From: Mixophyes australis
Lineage: Eukaryota; Chordata; Amphibia; Anura; Limnodynastidae
Assembly: GCA_036250195.1 (NCBI GenBank)
Contig: JAVHZZ010000004.1
Coordinates: forward strand, 145,147,729 to 145,211,728
Reading direction: 5' to 3'
Length of the DNA stretch: 64,000 bases
Position numbers and translations under genes: made by a program. The notes below the pieces were generated by a model. It had not been told where the DNA came from and made no database searches. It saw only the letters and a program-made list of their open reading frames with translations. Positions 1 through 12,119 of the stretch are shown here, piece after piece (within the stretch, counting starts at the first letter, position 1; each line of letters starts with the position of its first letter).

Positions 1-57
1 CTAAAATAGCAGAAAAATACGACCAGAATAAATACGCTGGAACAACGTACCAGCGAC

Positions 58-678
58 ATGGAGGATAACGTTCTATCCTTACAAAATGGGGCTGAACAAG
101 ATTTGCGTAAATGGTCACAAATGCAGGAAAAAATGGATGACCTGGAAAACCGTAGCCGAAGGAATAATCTCAGGTTTATTGGTATCCCAGAGTCGGTAAA
201 AGGACGTGATTTATTCTCATATCTTAGACAGGACCTAATAGTTGCCCTAAATTTGCACGATGAAATAGACAACTTACATATAGAAAGAGCTCACCGTCTA
301 GGCCCAATCAAAGAGGGAAACTCTGCTAGACCACGACCTGTCTTGGCTAGATTCTTAGACTTTACTGACAAGGAAAAAATTTTGATAGCATTTAGGCGAA
401 AAAAGCAATTGGAGATTGAGGGCAATAGAATACTAATATTTCAGGATTATTCGGCTATGTTGTCACAAAAAAGGAAGGAATTTGCGCCGGTTTGCAAGTT
501 CCTGGCTGGCAACAATAAAAGCTTTGCCATCATTTACCCAGCTAAGCTTAGAGTGGTGGAGAATGGTCGAACACTAATCTTTGAAAATCCGGAGACAGCT
601 AAAAAACACTTTCAGGTGTTGACTTCACATTCAGGGTCACCAACTAGTGCTAGCTCACTCCCTAGGGCACCAACTTGA
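58..678 (+). CDS. L1 ORF1 protein, C-terminal part (RNA-binding chaperone)
   Basis: The 206 codons match the end of L1 ORF1 proteins, which trimerise and coat element RNA. The coiled coil-to-RRM junction reads DDLENRSRRNNLRFIGIPE at about residues 28-46. The RRM follows (ERAHRLGP near residue 77; RPRPVLARFLDFTDKEKIL near 91-109), then the C-terminal domain (LIFQDYS near 126). The methionine at 58 is just the first ATG after a stop at 7-9. A normal ORF1 would extend further upstream through the coiled coil, so the N-terminus is either outside the window or already broken. The stop at 676-678 looks like the natural end. No lesion is visible within the 206 codons. Confidence 0.85.
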   Translation: MEDNVLSLQNGAEQDLRKWSQMQEKMDDLENRSRRNNLRFIGIPESVKGRDLFSYLRQDLIVALNLHDEIDNLHIERAHRLGPIKEGNSARPRPVLARFLDFTDKEKILIAFRRKKQLEIEGNRILIFQDYSAMLSQKRKEFAPVCKFLAGNNKSFAIIYPAKLRVVENGRTLIFENPETAKKHFQVLTSHSGSPTSASSLPRAPT

Positions 679-1115
679 AGGGTATGATGCTCTGCAGTCA
701 ATCAAAAAAATGTAAAATGGCTACTAATATACATGATGACTATATAATATCTGTTTATTATTGATTCGTGAATTCTCAATATATGAATATAAGTATAGAC
801 TTAGTTATGTTACAAATGTTTATGGTTGTAGATTCTGTGATCTCTGGCATTATCTCCAGAGATCATACACAGAATTTGGTTAGGAAAATGATTAGAAAAG
901 GTTTGAGGTACAAAAAATGTAATGCATTATGTAATTTGCTTTTAACTTTCACAATTTTTTTAAACACACAATGTCCCACCCTGCAAGTATGGGATAGGGG
1001 AACTTATTACTTGGGTCAGACTTCCTTTTTGATGGTTTTGGAGGAGTTTTTTTTATAATCTCCTTCTACACACCTTTGGTCTACTTGATCTCCCCTGTGT
1101 GGGGATAGGTTAAAG

Positions 1116-4100
1116 ATGCAATCTGCACAGTCAGGTTCTCAGTGGTCTGACACTCCACAGACCCTTAACTTGTCGTCCTGGAATGTGGGTGGTCTAAACT
1201 CTCCCATTAAACGCAGAAAAGTCCTTACCCACCTTAAGCGAGCTCATATTGACATAGCATTTTTGCAGGAGACACATTGGAGGAAGTCTGATAGTTCGGC
1301 TTTGCGGGCTGGGTGGATTGGAGATTGCATCTCAGCCTCATATAAAACAAAAACCAGAGGAGTAGCCATAATAATCGCTAGGCATCTTCAATACACAGTT
1401 TTAGATACTCTCATAGATCCCGAGGGCAGATATTTATTAATTAATTTACAAATTAACGATGAGAAATTTACTCTTCTGAACATTTATGCCCCTAATGGAT
1501 GACAACGTGATTTCTACCACTCTCTGATTCAGCTTATTTTACAACGTGATACCCCTAATCTCGTGATTGCAGGTGACTTCAATTCTGTCATTGATCCAAA
1601 ACACGATAGGTCAAATGCACCTTCCACAACTAACCCAAGGGATTCTGAGGGTTTCTTTGGTTTGGTGTCCGGGTGTGGCATGGTTGATCCGTGGCGCCTT
1701 TTAAACCCAACAGACAGATCATACTCTTTCCATTCTGGTGTACACAGATCCTTTTCACGAATAGATTATATATTAGTCACTGACACTTTAATGCCATGGG
1801 TTCGTAAAGCAGACATTGCTGATATAGTTATCTCAGATCATGCCATGGTTTCTCTTACTATTCAAAATCCAAGCTTGAGAAGGAGACCTAGACATTGGAG
1901 ATTTCCGTCTTATCTATATAACTCAGATCACTTTCAACAATTTTTAAGACACAGATGGGCGGAGTATTTAGATGATAACATTGACCAATGGGATGATAAA
2001 ATTCTTTTTTGGGATGCCTCAAAAGCGGTAATGCGGGGCCATATAATTGCATATGTGTCTAGACATCGCAGAAAGACGAGAGAGGTCTATGACAACTTAC
2101 ACAAACTATCGACCGAGGCTTATACTAGATATACTTCCGATCAATCTGATATGACATGGACGGCTTATTGTGAGGCGAGGCAAATCCTAGAAAGCTTTTT
2201 GACGGCTCAAGCAAAGCAACAAATTGAGTTTTCAAAAACTAAATTTTTCAGATGGGGAAATAAAGCCGGCAAATTGCTTGCAAACATAACCAAACCCCAG
2301 AAACGCAAAAGTCATATAGTTGCCCTTAAAGTCCCCAATTCTTCTAAGCTTCTTACTAAATCGGAAGAGATATTGGAAGCCTTTCAAACTTATTATTCAG
2401 CTTTATATAAAGGCTCTGCGCCAAATCCTCGGCTAATGTCCAAACTTTTGACAGAGGCCAAGTTACCTTCACTAACACCAGACCAGATGGAATCTCTGGC
2501 GCAGGACATTACATCCCGAGATGTAGAATTGGCAATTAAGCACTTGAAACTCAATAAAACACCAGGCCCAGATGGCCTTACGGCAGAATATTATAAAATC
2601 TTAGAGGGAGACTTGGCCCATGTCCTAGCAGACTTGTTCTCAAAAATTCATAGAGAGCGCCCAACCTACCCTTCATTTAATTTGGCCCATACAGTTCTTA
2701 TCCCTAAACCAGGTAAGGACCCTACATTGGAGGGGTCTTATCGTCCTATTACTCTTTTGAACACAGATTACAAACTTCTAGCAAAAATCATGGCAGACGG
2801 CTTACAAAATATTCTTCCTGGGCTGTTAACACCCCACCAGTTGGGATTTGTGGCAGGACGACATTCGGTTAAGGGTATTAGAACCGCTATCTCAGCAATT
2901 GTGGCCTCAAATTTGGGAACCACCTCTAACATGCTCCTTAGTTTGGATGCCCAAAAGGCTTTTGACTCTGTCGCATGGCCATTTTTGAATGAAATCCTTT
3001 CATTATAGGCGTTTCGACACGGATTTTAGGGCTGTGATTACTTTTCTTTACACCTCCCCTAAGACATCCTTATTGGTCAATGGAATCACAGGTTCTCCGC
3101 TGGAAATGTCTAGAGGGACCAGACAAGGTTGTTCACTCTCCCCACTTCTATTTAATTTAGTACTGGATCCCATGCTTAGGGTCTTGCAAAACTGGAGACA
3201 ATTGGAGGGGATTAAAATTGGGGATCAGGAAATCAAAATTACAGCTTTTGCGGACGACGTAATGATATATATATCTAATCCAGAAGCCTCACTTAAACCT
3301 CTGATGAATAGAGTGGTTGAGTTTGGATCTGTCTCAGGCTTCTCTGTCAACTTTGAGAAGTCCACCGCTATGTACCTAGGTAAAGATGTCATAACCCCAG
3401 CCTGGGCAAGGGATATTCCTATTACTTGGGCAGGATCGACCATGTCATACCTGGGCATCCGACTACCAAAAAATATTCACTCTTTATATGACCTCAACAT
3501 CTCTAAAGCGATAAGTGCGGTGGAACATGAGATGAATAACTGGAAACACTTATGCCTCTCTTATGGAGGTAGGATAAATATAATTAAAATGATCATATTT
3601 CCTAAATTGTTGTATCCTCTACAAGTCTTACCACTACTATTGACAAGATCAGATGCAATTAGATTGGATGCAGACTTTAGACGTTTCATTTGGAACTCCA
3701 AAAAACCGCGTATTGGGCTGATCAAGTTACAGCAGTCCAAAGATAGAGGGGGGCTGAATCTGCCAAATATCACCAGATATAATCAAGCGGCTCAATTACG
3801 GCACCTTAGAGACTGGTTGCATAAGACAGACATCTATACTAACACTACACTGGACCAGAGTTTTATACCTAATCCTAACTTATTGGCCTTTATCCACTTA
3901 CATGAACAAGAATTACCAACTCAGACTATACATAATCCACTCTTATATACCACACGCAAACTCTGGCACAAACTCTGTCATATAAACCACTTAAGTCCCT
4001 ATACTTCGGTGCATCTCCCCCTGTTAAAGAACCTGAATTTTCAGAATGGCTCAGCCTCCTTCCCATTTACTGATTGGGCAAAGTTGGGAATTACTAAAAT

Positions 4101-5043
4101 AAGACAATTAATCAATATAAACACACGTAAACCAATGACTTATGCCCAAATTAGCTCAACTTATCCGCAGCTGGCTCCCTACCACCTAGCTGTATTCCAA
4201 TGCCAACATTACATTAGTACAGTTTTGCGGAAAATTCCTCCCTCGGATTGGGATAACCCCTTGGATGTTATGCTTTCAAAGCCTCCCTTAACTCATCAGG
4301 CCATATCGCAACACTACTCCTTGATACGGGATCAATTTGATTATAATCACTCTAAAACTGGTCTTTTGTTATGACAGGAACGGTTCCCTCATCTGACTCC
4401 AGAAGTTCTCCTTAAAGCACTTGCCAACTCCATTAAAATTTTACCGGCCATGACCTATACAGAAATGTTTCTTAACATTTTTCATAGAGCGTATCTATCT
4501 CCATCTCGTAGGTTTCAGATAGGACTATCGGAATCTCATTGTTGTCCGAAATGTGGATCTCCAAGAGCGGATCTGACACATTGCTTATGGGAATGTCCCC
4601 CAATTAAAAGATTCTGGACTCAGATTTGGAGATTCTCTAATACATATTTGGTGAACTATGCACCCCTATCTCCGGAATGGGCGATATTTGGAATACTTCC
4701 AAGTAGCTGCAAAGTTAGCAGGGGATGCAAAATTTTATTATTAGCAATTTCAGCTGCGGCTAGAAAAAGCATACTGCAGGTCTGGGCCCAGAATTCTCCT
4801 CCTGTGTTCTCTCTTTTTAGAGAAAAACTCTATCATATATTTCGAATGGATTGGATAGAGACTTCCTTGCAAAAAGAGTCTAGAGTAAAACAATTTTTTA
4901 ACACATGGGAGAGTTTTATAGACCTTTTACCTCACGCTATACGAACACAACTCTGGAACAGTTTCCACAATACTGAATGGTATGAGTTGAGAATGGTCTC
5001 TGCAGACCCCCCAATCAATATATCTATATCTAATGACAGTTAA
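1116..5043 (+). pseudogene. L1 ORF2: AP endonuclease, reverse transcriptase, zinc knuckle (three lesions)
   Basis: ORF2 of an L1/Tx1-type LINE, the enzyme for target-primed reverse transcription. In order: an AP-like endonuclease (SSWNVGGLNSPIKRRK near 1173, FLQETHW near 1260, GDFNSVIDP near 1573, SDHAMVSL near 1840); reverse transcriptase (NKTPGPDGLTAEYYK near 2550, SYRPITLLN near 2737, GTRQGCSLSPLLFN near 3115, FADDVMIYI at 3247-3273); and the C-terminal cysteine-histidine motif (CCPKCGSPRADLTHCLWEC near 4540). About 1,309 codons in total, close to the family's usual length. Lesions are TGA at 1500-1502, a +1 change of frame near 3000 just before the TGA-free second half, and TGA at 4372-4374. 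Homology continues in the expected frame after each lesion. The start at 1116 gives a natural N-terminus before the endonuclease. Confidence 0.92.
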
Positions 5044-5551
5044 GTCCTGTGGAAAGGGGGATTTTTGGAATGGAATGACATGTAATGGTGATTGCACATT
5101 GGAATGTTAAAAAAAAAATTGTGAATACATACTTGTACTTTATAATGCAAAAAAAAAACAAAAAAAACAATGAGACACTTTAGATGTGCAAAAAAAGCTA
5201 GAAGACAACATGTTTTGTAAAGCATGGAGATTGTTCAGAAAGGCAGAGAATTTTTGTGTGACGTGGCCCTGAATACCATTGCTTTCATTGAAAGAACAAT
5301 GGCCTCAGCAGTGGCTAGCAGATGTTCAATTAAAAAATAGTCTGACCAATCTTCTGTTTGCAGGACTCCTGGTTTTTGGAGATAAATTGGACACTGTTAT
5401 GCAGAGGTCTTCTAGGGCTAGGTTTAACTGTTTGTTATAGGATTGAAGGTGTAAGTAATCTTCCTCAGGTTGTCCGCACTTCAGGGATGTGAAGCATGGT
5501 AAGCCAGGGAGACAATATGGCAGAAAGAAAATGCCAACCCCGTCTAAGCAC

Positions 5552-5842
<291 letters not shown>

Positions 5843-5855
5843 CTAAGCACTCCTT

Positions 5856-7620
5856 TTGAGTTTTCAGGAACAAAAAGGTGAAATCAAAGAACTCAGCAAT
5901 GACTACTACCAGGATCAACCCCCCAGTGAGACCATTAGGGGGCAGAATAGCACATTATACAGACATGTGGACCCACTCAATCACAGATTATTGGGTGTTG
6001 AATATTGTAAGAAATGCATACAAGATTGTTCCCTCAGTATCCCAAAGGAAATTCCAAGGCGGAATTAGTAGCTCTTCAAAACAGCCTGCAAACTTTGATA
6101 GTCTTATGCAATCTCTTGTTCTGACAAGTCAAGAAGGCAAAGGTTTTTACTCTAGACTCTTCCTGGTCAGAAAGGCCTCAGGGACCTTTCGTATAATTCT
6201 GGATTTAAAATGACTCAACAAGTTTGTCCATACTAGACATTTCATGGAGTCTGTGAATACCATCCTCATGTACATATGCAAAGATGACTTTCTCATATCC
6301 ATAGCTCTCCAGGGTGCATATTATCATATATCTGTGACTCTTTAGCACAGGAAGTTTCTCAGATTTTTGTATACTGGGCTTACACATTCAGTTATCTTGC
6401 ATGTTGGTCGGGCTGATGCAATATCGGGGAGCATTGACCAACATGTTAGTCACACATATAGCGGAACTTATACATTTATAGAGCAAGCAAAGGGGTCAAT
6501 ATATATAGCCTTATCTGGATTACCTTCTTGTGGTGGAGTATTCAGAATGCAGTAGCAGCATGGCTGGATTGTAAAAAAAAGGTTTAAAGTCATGTTATCC
6601 CATCTTGGATTCAGTTCCTGGGTGTCCTGATACACACCATCCAGTCCCTAGCATATTAGCTGCAGACTCAGAGCTACGTCCCAAGAACTGGGATAGGTGG
6701 GGATGGTCCCATTCCCCACAGGAGTAATCACATGGGCAATATGCCATATCTGAGATTTCCAGATGAATTTAAAAGGAAATGTAATTGGGGAAGGACTTCC
6801 TTGAACAAAAGCATTACCATGTCAAAACCTACCAGACAATCATGTAGCTGGTGGCTAAGTCAAAAGTTAAGAACAAAGGGAATGTTACCTCTGGAGCTAT
6901 AGTTGATAATTCTAACAACAGATGCCAGACTTACAAGTTGGGGAGCTCATCTTCAATGGCAAATAGTGCAAGGTAAGTGTTTCTGAATTGAGACAAGTCT
7001 TCATGTAAACATTTAAGAAATGAAAGCTATATGGAAAGTGGAAGTATCTCAGGCAACAGAACAGTGGTAGCCTTCTTAAACTGGATAGGAGGCACTAGAA
7101 GTCAAACCTTTATGATGGAAGTTGCAAAATCATGTCATGGGCAGAAAAGAATCTGAAAGCACTTTCAGCTTTATACAGCAGGAAAACGGAAGTAGTAGCA
7201 GACTACATCAGCCAAAAGATTTACGCAGGAGAGTCGACCCTAAGTGTGCCAGCTACTGCTGAGATTGTATGGCCTGTAGTGGATATCATGGCGACAAGTA
7301 ATAATGCAAAGGATTCCAGGTTTTGCACTCACAACAGGGATCCAAAATCAGAATGGACAGATACTCTGATGAGTCCATTGACATTTTAGCTGGGATATGT
7401 CTTCCCTCTGTTCCAAGAGAAAGGCAGAAGTTATAGCAATTCTTCCATTCTGGCCACACAGTGCCTCGTTTTCCAGTAGCCTGCAATATGCTCAGAGAAC
7501 AGCATTGGCCTATGCATTCCGATCTACTCATCCAAAGCCCAATTCTACATCCAAATCCAGGGAGGCTGGCTTTGATGTTATGGAGATTGAAGTAAACCTG
7601 TTCAGAGCAAAGGGAGTGTA
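5856..7620 (+). pseudogene. DIRS reverse transcriptase and RNase H remnant (copy 1)
   Basis: Reverse transcriptase patches: PPVRPLGGRIAHYTDMW near 5918, matching the VGGRL...W motif that opens DIRS reverse transcriptases, and QEGKGFYSRLFLVRK near 6130. A stop follows ILDLK at 6211. RNase H patches: a DARLTSWGAHLQW-like block near 6920, then AEKNLKALSALYSRKTEVVADYIS from about 7144, matching the family's 'loan/abode' segment, then DIMATSNNAKDSRF near 7284. The linker AILPFWPHSASFSS follows near 7437. Several stops and frame changes rule out function. The frame interpretation rests on family motifs recalled from knowledge, not on an alignment. Confidence 0.72.
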
Positions 7621-7624
7621 AGAA

Positions 7625-8246
7625 CAGGTAATGAAGTGACTATTCAGATATCTATTACAGGACTAGGAGGACATTTATTGCTTGGTGTGGCTCTAGATTA
7701 AATCCAGCAGCAGCTACCATTCCGCAGATCCATGACTTTCTACAAGGTTGTTTCAGCAAAGGTCTAAAGCTAGTCCAGAATTCCTACCAAAGCTGGTGTC
7801 TAGATTCCACATTAATCAGGAAGTAGTGCTGCCAACCTTTTTTCTACAGTGAAAAGATGAGTCAAAGAAAACTCTAAAAACTATTCACTGGATTGCGTAA
7901 GAACGATCTCCAACTCAGGAAGACAGAACAGATCCTCATGCTTATAGCTGGGCTCAGAAGAGGTTATGCTCCCTTTAAACAAACTATTTCTAATTTGATC
8001 AGAGAAGTTATTAAATAGGCCTACAAGAGTAATTGGCGCATGGTGCTAGAGATCCCCAGTGTTCACTTAACTCAAGCAGTGGAAACAGCCCGGGCAAGGA
8101 AGGCTCAGGTTTCCGCAGCAAAGCTTTGCCAAGGCAAGATGGTCCATCTGTTCAAAGAGGAAAGCCTGCCAAAAGAGGCAGTAGTGTTTGAGGGGTTGGG
8201 TTTAGTGTCTGGGGGTACTTATTCTGTTCCTGGTCTGTCATTATAG
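7625..8246 (+). pseudogene. DIRS tyrosine recombinase remnant (copy 1)
   Basis: The peptide YRTRRTFIAWCGSRLNPAAA near 7655, followed by a FLQGCFSKGL block near 7735, matches the N-terminal core-binding region of DIRS tyrosine recombinases (wrapper 'W..F..WC...' and 'FLQ.LF..GLS'). A weak patch ARARKAQVSAAKLCQGK near 8092-8142 resembles the C-terminal 'S..ICRAATW' segment. The catalytic middle is too decayed to score, and several stops interrupt it. In this superfamily the recombinase integrates a circular DNA intermediate without target duplication. Confidence 0.62.
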
Positions 8247-8249
8247 TTT

Positions 8250-9290
8250 CACATCCATGTTGGAATTGTGTGCTGCAGCTGTCTTCTCTATCTTCCCTCA
8301 CATGCCCTGTTATGTCTGATAGGTACATTCAGAGCAAAGCCTAGAGGAGGTTTTTTTTTTGTTTGTTTTGTTTTTTAACCTGCTCTAACTCACTAAATTG
8401 TCTAGTTCCCAGTCAAGTACTGGAGCCCTATGTACAGTGAGAGACAGAAGGTCACAGCCCACACTTGCCTGCAGGGAGTTCCTCTATGAACAATACAGAA
8501 AAGTTGCTCAGTCAATTTATAGGTTAATGGCAGGTGCTTGAAAAGGTGGGGTTATCCGGAAAGGAGCAAACACCAAGAAAAACCCTTCAGCACACCACTG
8601 TTAACTAGTAAAAGAGCTGCTTTTTCTACTTGTACATAAAAATGCAGAGTTCTCAGTTACACACATTTGCAAATACATGATAAGCCTCCTGCTCATCATG
8701 GCACTTCTGCTAATCATCAGCAGCAGCTATTTCTATAGCGCCACTAATTTCTCAGTGCTGTACAGAGAGAATCCACTTGCATCAATCCCTGCCCCATTGA
8801 TGCTCACAGTCTAAATAGAGGGGTCCTAACTCCAAACAATAAGAGTCCCTATTTTTGGGTCAGACATATGTTGTTGTTTTTTTAATTGAGAGCTAACTTA
8901 CTAAGAGGTACCCCAAGTGCCACCAAATGGCAGTATAGCACCAGCACTCACCATCAGCTACTGATGCCACAGCATGCAGAATTCTCAGTTACACACATTT
9001 TTTAAATGCATTATGAGCCACCACACTTCTGCTAATGAAGACAGCCCGGGGAAGATCTTTGGGTGGTCTATTGTGGAGCTTACACATCTCCCCACACTTC
9101 CAAGTGAATGTCAATCCTTTGATTGAAACGGGGCCTTAGGACCTGTTTTTTTAAAAAACAAAAACAATATGTGTTGCTATACATTGTTCACTTAGGGGTA
9201 TAGAAAGCAAAAATTAAATGGGGAGGTACAGTACACGCAGTTCAAGTCAGACAGTATAATGCACAATTATAATACAGTGCTTAGAAATAC
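8250..9290. other. Intergenic repeat-rich spacer
   Basis: No coding signal. It contains a SINE piece at 8725-8818 and a direct duplication: 8640-8716 and 8968-9036 share GCAGA(G/A)TTCTCAGTTACACACATTT and the following ~40 bp in diverged form. The right-hand part (9120-9290) is probably the 3' UTR of the minus-strand L1 piece that follows. Confidence 0.5.
8725..8818 (-). repeat. SINE 3' part (anuran tRNA-headed family)
   Basis: On the minus strand it reads ATTTAGACTGTGAGC..AATGGGGCAGGGA....CTGTACAGC.....AATTAGTGGCGCTATA. This is the same 3' module as the copy at 20428-20610, and its other half is the copy at 56578-56830. Confidence 0.75.
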
Positions 9291-10850
9291 TTCAACATTA
9301 ACAAACTTCACACCCACAAGATAAAGCATGGGCAAGTGGCTTTACTGCAAAAGGACTCCTTGTAGGGGGTGGGAGATAAGTGTAATAGGATGCTTGGCCA
9401 ATCACGTCCTGTGTAGCAATGAGTATATAACCAATTACATAACTGTTTCCAGAGGAGATCTGGGGGAGGTGTAGGAGAGCAATGTCTGGAGTGGAAGGGA
9501 TAAAGTTCTTAGTGCCAGTCGCTATCAATGTAAACACTGCGGACCAGAAATGGCAGACCCCAGGACACTCCCAAAATATATGAAAATATCAGCAGTCATC
9601 CCGCAATTGTGCCAGTGGTTCGTAGTTTGCCCAGACCAAATCTTCTGGAGTTTGGCCAGAGTCAGGTAGAGCCAGTTTAAACATTGTCTCCGTGTGGTTT
9701 AGGCATTGTAGCATGTGATAGGCGGTCTGAAGTCTCCCATTGGGTTAAGGGAAGACCTGGGCGATGTACCTCTTCCAGAGGAGCTGAGAGGAGTCATCGA
9801 GGGCTTGCATATATCTGTGAGATACATATACCAAAAGGAGATGGTGGTCCAATATGGTTCTGTCTTCAGTTTAGCATGAAGAAGAGGAGAGGGGTGTTGT
9901 AGACATAGGTGTTGGGAGCAGAGAGACAGGAGCCAGTAACGGATCTGCAAGTACTTTACAAAGTAATTCTTAGGAAGATTAAAATGTTCCCAGAGTGAAA
10001 GGGTAGTCTGCTCTGAGTAGAGGCTCTTGAATGAGGTAATGCCTTTGATGAACCAAAGGGAAAGGTTAAGGTCGGGATGAGTTTGGCCAGAGCATGCAGA
10101 GAAAGATTGGCCGTAGGCAGGGTCAGGTCATCTTTCGCCTTCAGAGTTAGTCCCAAACCAACCAGGGCATCTCTCATGAGTCTGTGGAGGTCAGAGGATC
10201 CTGGGTGCCAAGGCTTTGGTACCCATAGAAGATCAGCTAACGGAAAGGCATGATTAAGATTTCACTCCAGCTCAACCTAGGGTTTAGAGAGGGCAAACTG
10301 AGAACAGTCCTGAAGTTGGGCTAGGACGCTGCTTCCTGATATTTAACTAGGTCAGGGAGGGCTAGGCCCCCTGTTCTCTTTGGTCGGGTCATGAAGGAGT
10401 TGATCAGTCTTGGTGGTTTGCCTTTCCTCACATATGCTGTGACTAGGGAACGTAATTAATTCATATACATTCTGTGGAGCAGAAAAGGTGTGTACAGAAT
10501 AGGAACATAATTTTCAGCAATGTAAACTTCTTAAATACAGCTATTCTGCCCAGCCAGGAGACTTCGTGACCCTGCCAGAACTTCGTTAGATTAGTCAAGT
10601 GTAGCAAGAGCGGGGTGTAGTTAGCGTCAAGCAAGAATTCTATAGTGGGAGTGATCAGTATCCCAAGATATAGAAAGTAGGAGGTCTCCCAGGCATCTGA
10701 AAGTCCACATTTAATTGGGTCAGGCAATCCTCCGGGATATTGATAGGTAGGGTTTCCGTCTTGGAGATATTCAATTTGCTTTACTATAACCATGCTATAT
10801 TGTGTATGATATTGTTGTAAGATGGAGCTCTCTATAAAAAAAAAAAAAAT
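9290..10850 (-). mobile_element. L1-like LINE fragment, ORF2 C-terminal part
   Basis: Read on the minus strand, the piece 10800-10465 encodes a block near FLYLGILITPTIEFLLDANY and then WLGRIAVFKKFTLLKIMFLF. This is the segment after the polymerase active site in L1 ORF2 ('YLGI.I......L...NY.PLL......W....SWLGRI'). Further C-terminal patches with many stops continue to about 9298. The family differs from the one at 1-5171. Next to it, 10850-11110 has A- and G-rich tracts and no recognised feature. Confidence 0.75.
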
Positions 10851-11158
10851 CTGGATGGGGGGGCCAAAAGAGAAAACAACAAAAAAAAGGAGGAATTTAA
10901 CAAGAGTCAAGGGGTTGGGGAGGGGGGAAAGGGAAACGTAGCCGATAAGGAGAGGCCCTTGTTAAAGCCAATAAGAAAAACAGTGATATAAAAAAAAAGT
11001 ACCAAAAGGGAAGCAATGGACTTATCTGCATGCTTGCAAATGCAAGAAGCCCGACAGGTAAAATAGGGGAGATAATAAAAGCTATAATATCATACTGCAG
11101 ATTCATTGCTACTAGTTCTAAGACATGGTAGAATGATACACATGACTGGGCAGTTAAC

Positions 11159-11629
11159 TTGGAGGGCTATTCTCTCTTCAGGAGAGATTGGGTAAATAAA
11201 AGGGGGGGATTATGTCTTTATATTAAGCCAGTGTTAAAACCAAGTATGCAGGAAGTTATTTATGAGAGTATTGGGACATGCTATAAACCGCCGGATATTA
11301 GTATGATTGAGGAAGCCCAATTTCTACAACAAATTGAAAAGGTTACACAACTAGGTCAAGTTTTCATTATGGGGGTTTTTAAGTATCCGGACAGTGATTG
11401 GAGTACTGAGACTTGTGCTACAGCTCGGGGCAACAGGATTCTGTGCCCACTAAAAGATCATTACATATCCCAATCAGTAGAGGAACCAACTAGAAACCAG
11501 ACTATACTGGACCTAGTAATATCAAATAATGTAGACATAATATCAAATATTCAAGTAAGAGAACACTTGGGAAACAGTGACCATGATATGGTCTCATTTG
11601 AAATGACTTTTCAGGAGTCTATAAAGTGA
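11159..11629 (+). pseudogene. CR1-like endonuclease fragment
   Basis: 156 codons from the AP-endonuclease domain: EGYSLFRRDWVNKRGGLCLY at the start (family 'GY...RRDR..KRGGGV..Y'), FIMGVFKYPDSDW (family 'GDFN.PDI.W') and LDLVISNN...HLGNSDHDMV (family 'LDLVLTN...LG.SDH'). The catalytic aspartate of the GDFN motif is altered (GVF). The frame is open but the flanking sequence is broken, so it cannot give a working enzyme. Confidence 0.8.
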
Positions 11630-12119
11630 ATAAGATAATACAGAAGAAAAGTTGGCTGTCTTTAAAATGTTGTTGGAAAAATACATGTATAAGTTCATTC
11701 CTATGGGAAACAAATGTAAAAAATAAAGTCTAAACCAATATGGCTAAATAAAAAGGTAAGGGAAGAAATGGCAAAGAAGAGGCGGACATTTAAATTGTTT
11801 AAGTCTGAGGGGACAGAGGAATCCATGCTTATCTACAAGGAAAGTAATAAAAACATGCAAAAGGAAATCAGATTGGCTAAATTAGAAGATGAAAAACAAG
11901 TTGCAAAAGAAAGTAAGATAAACCCTAAAAAGTTTTTTAAGTATATAAATTGCAAAAGGATTACAAAAAACAATATAGGATAATAATAATAATAATAATA
12001 AAAAAAGATGTATTAAACACCTTTTCTTCAGTATTTACTAGAGAGAAACAAATGGTAGGAATACATAATAATGGAAATGCAACCGTTCCATTAATTAATA
12101 CATCGCTGACAGAGGAAGA

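Larger units (their letters stand above)
1..5171 (+). mobile_element. L1/Tx1-like LINE, 5' end outside the window
   Basis: A non-LTR retrotransposon runs in from the left edge. It has the tail of ORF1, a 437-bp inter-ORF spacer (679-1115; the 96-codon frame in it resembles nothing known), ORF2 (1116-5043) and a short 3' end that becomes A-rich at 5148-5171. The A-rich tail and the switch to DIRS gag-like sequence right after it place the 3' end near 5171. ORF2 has only two in-frame stops and one frame slip, so this is the youngest-looking LINE in the window. Shorter relatives of the same ORF2 occur at 13.8-15.8 kb and 23.0-23.6 kb. Confidence 0.9.

Noticed and set aside
768..1058. 96-codon frame between L1 ORF1 and ORF2
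   Set aside because: It lies in the inter-ORF spacer, has no known similarity and no conserved counterpart in the other L1 pieces.
3225..3773. Minus-strand frames opposite L1 ORF2
   Set aside because: Shadows of the reverse transcriptase coding sequence on the other strand.
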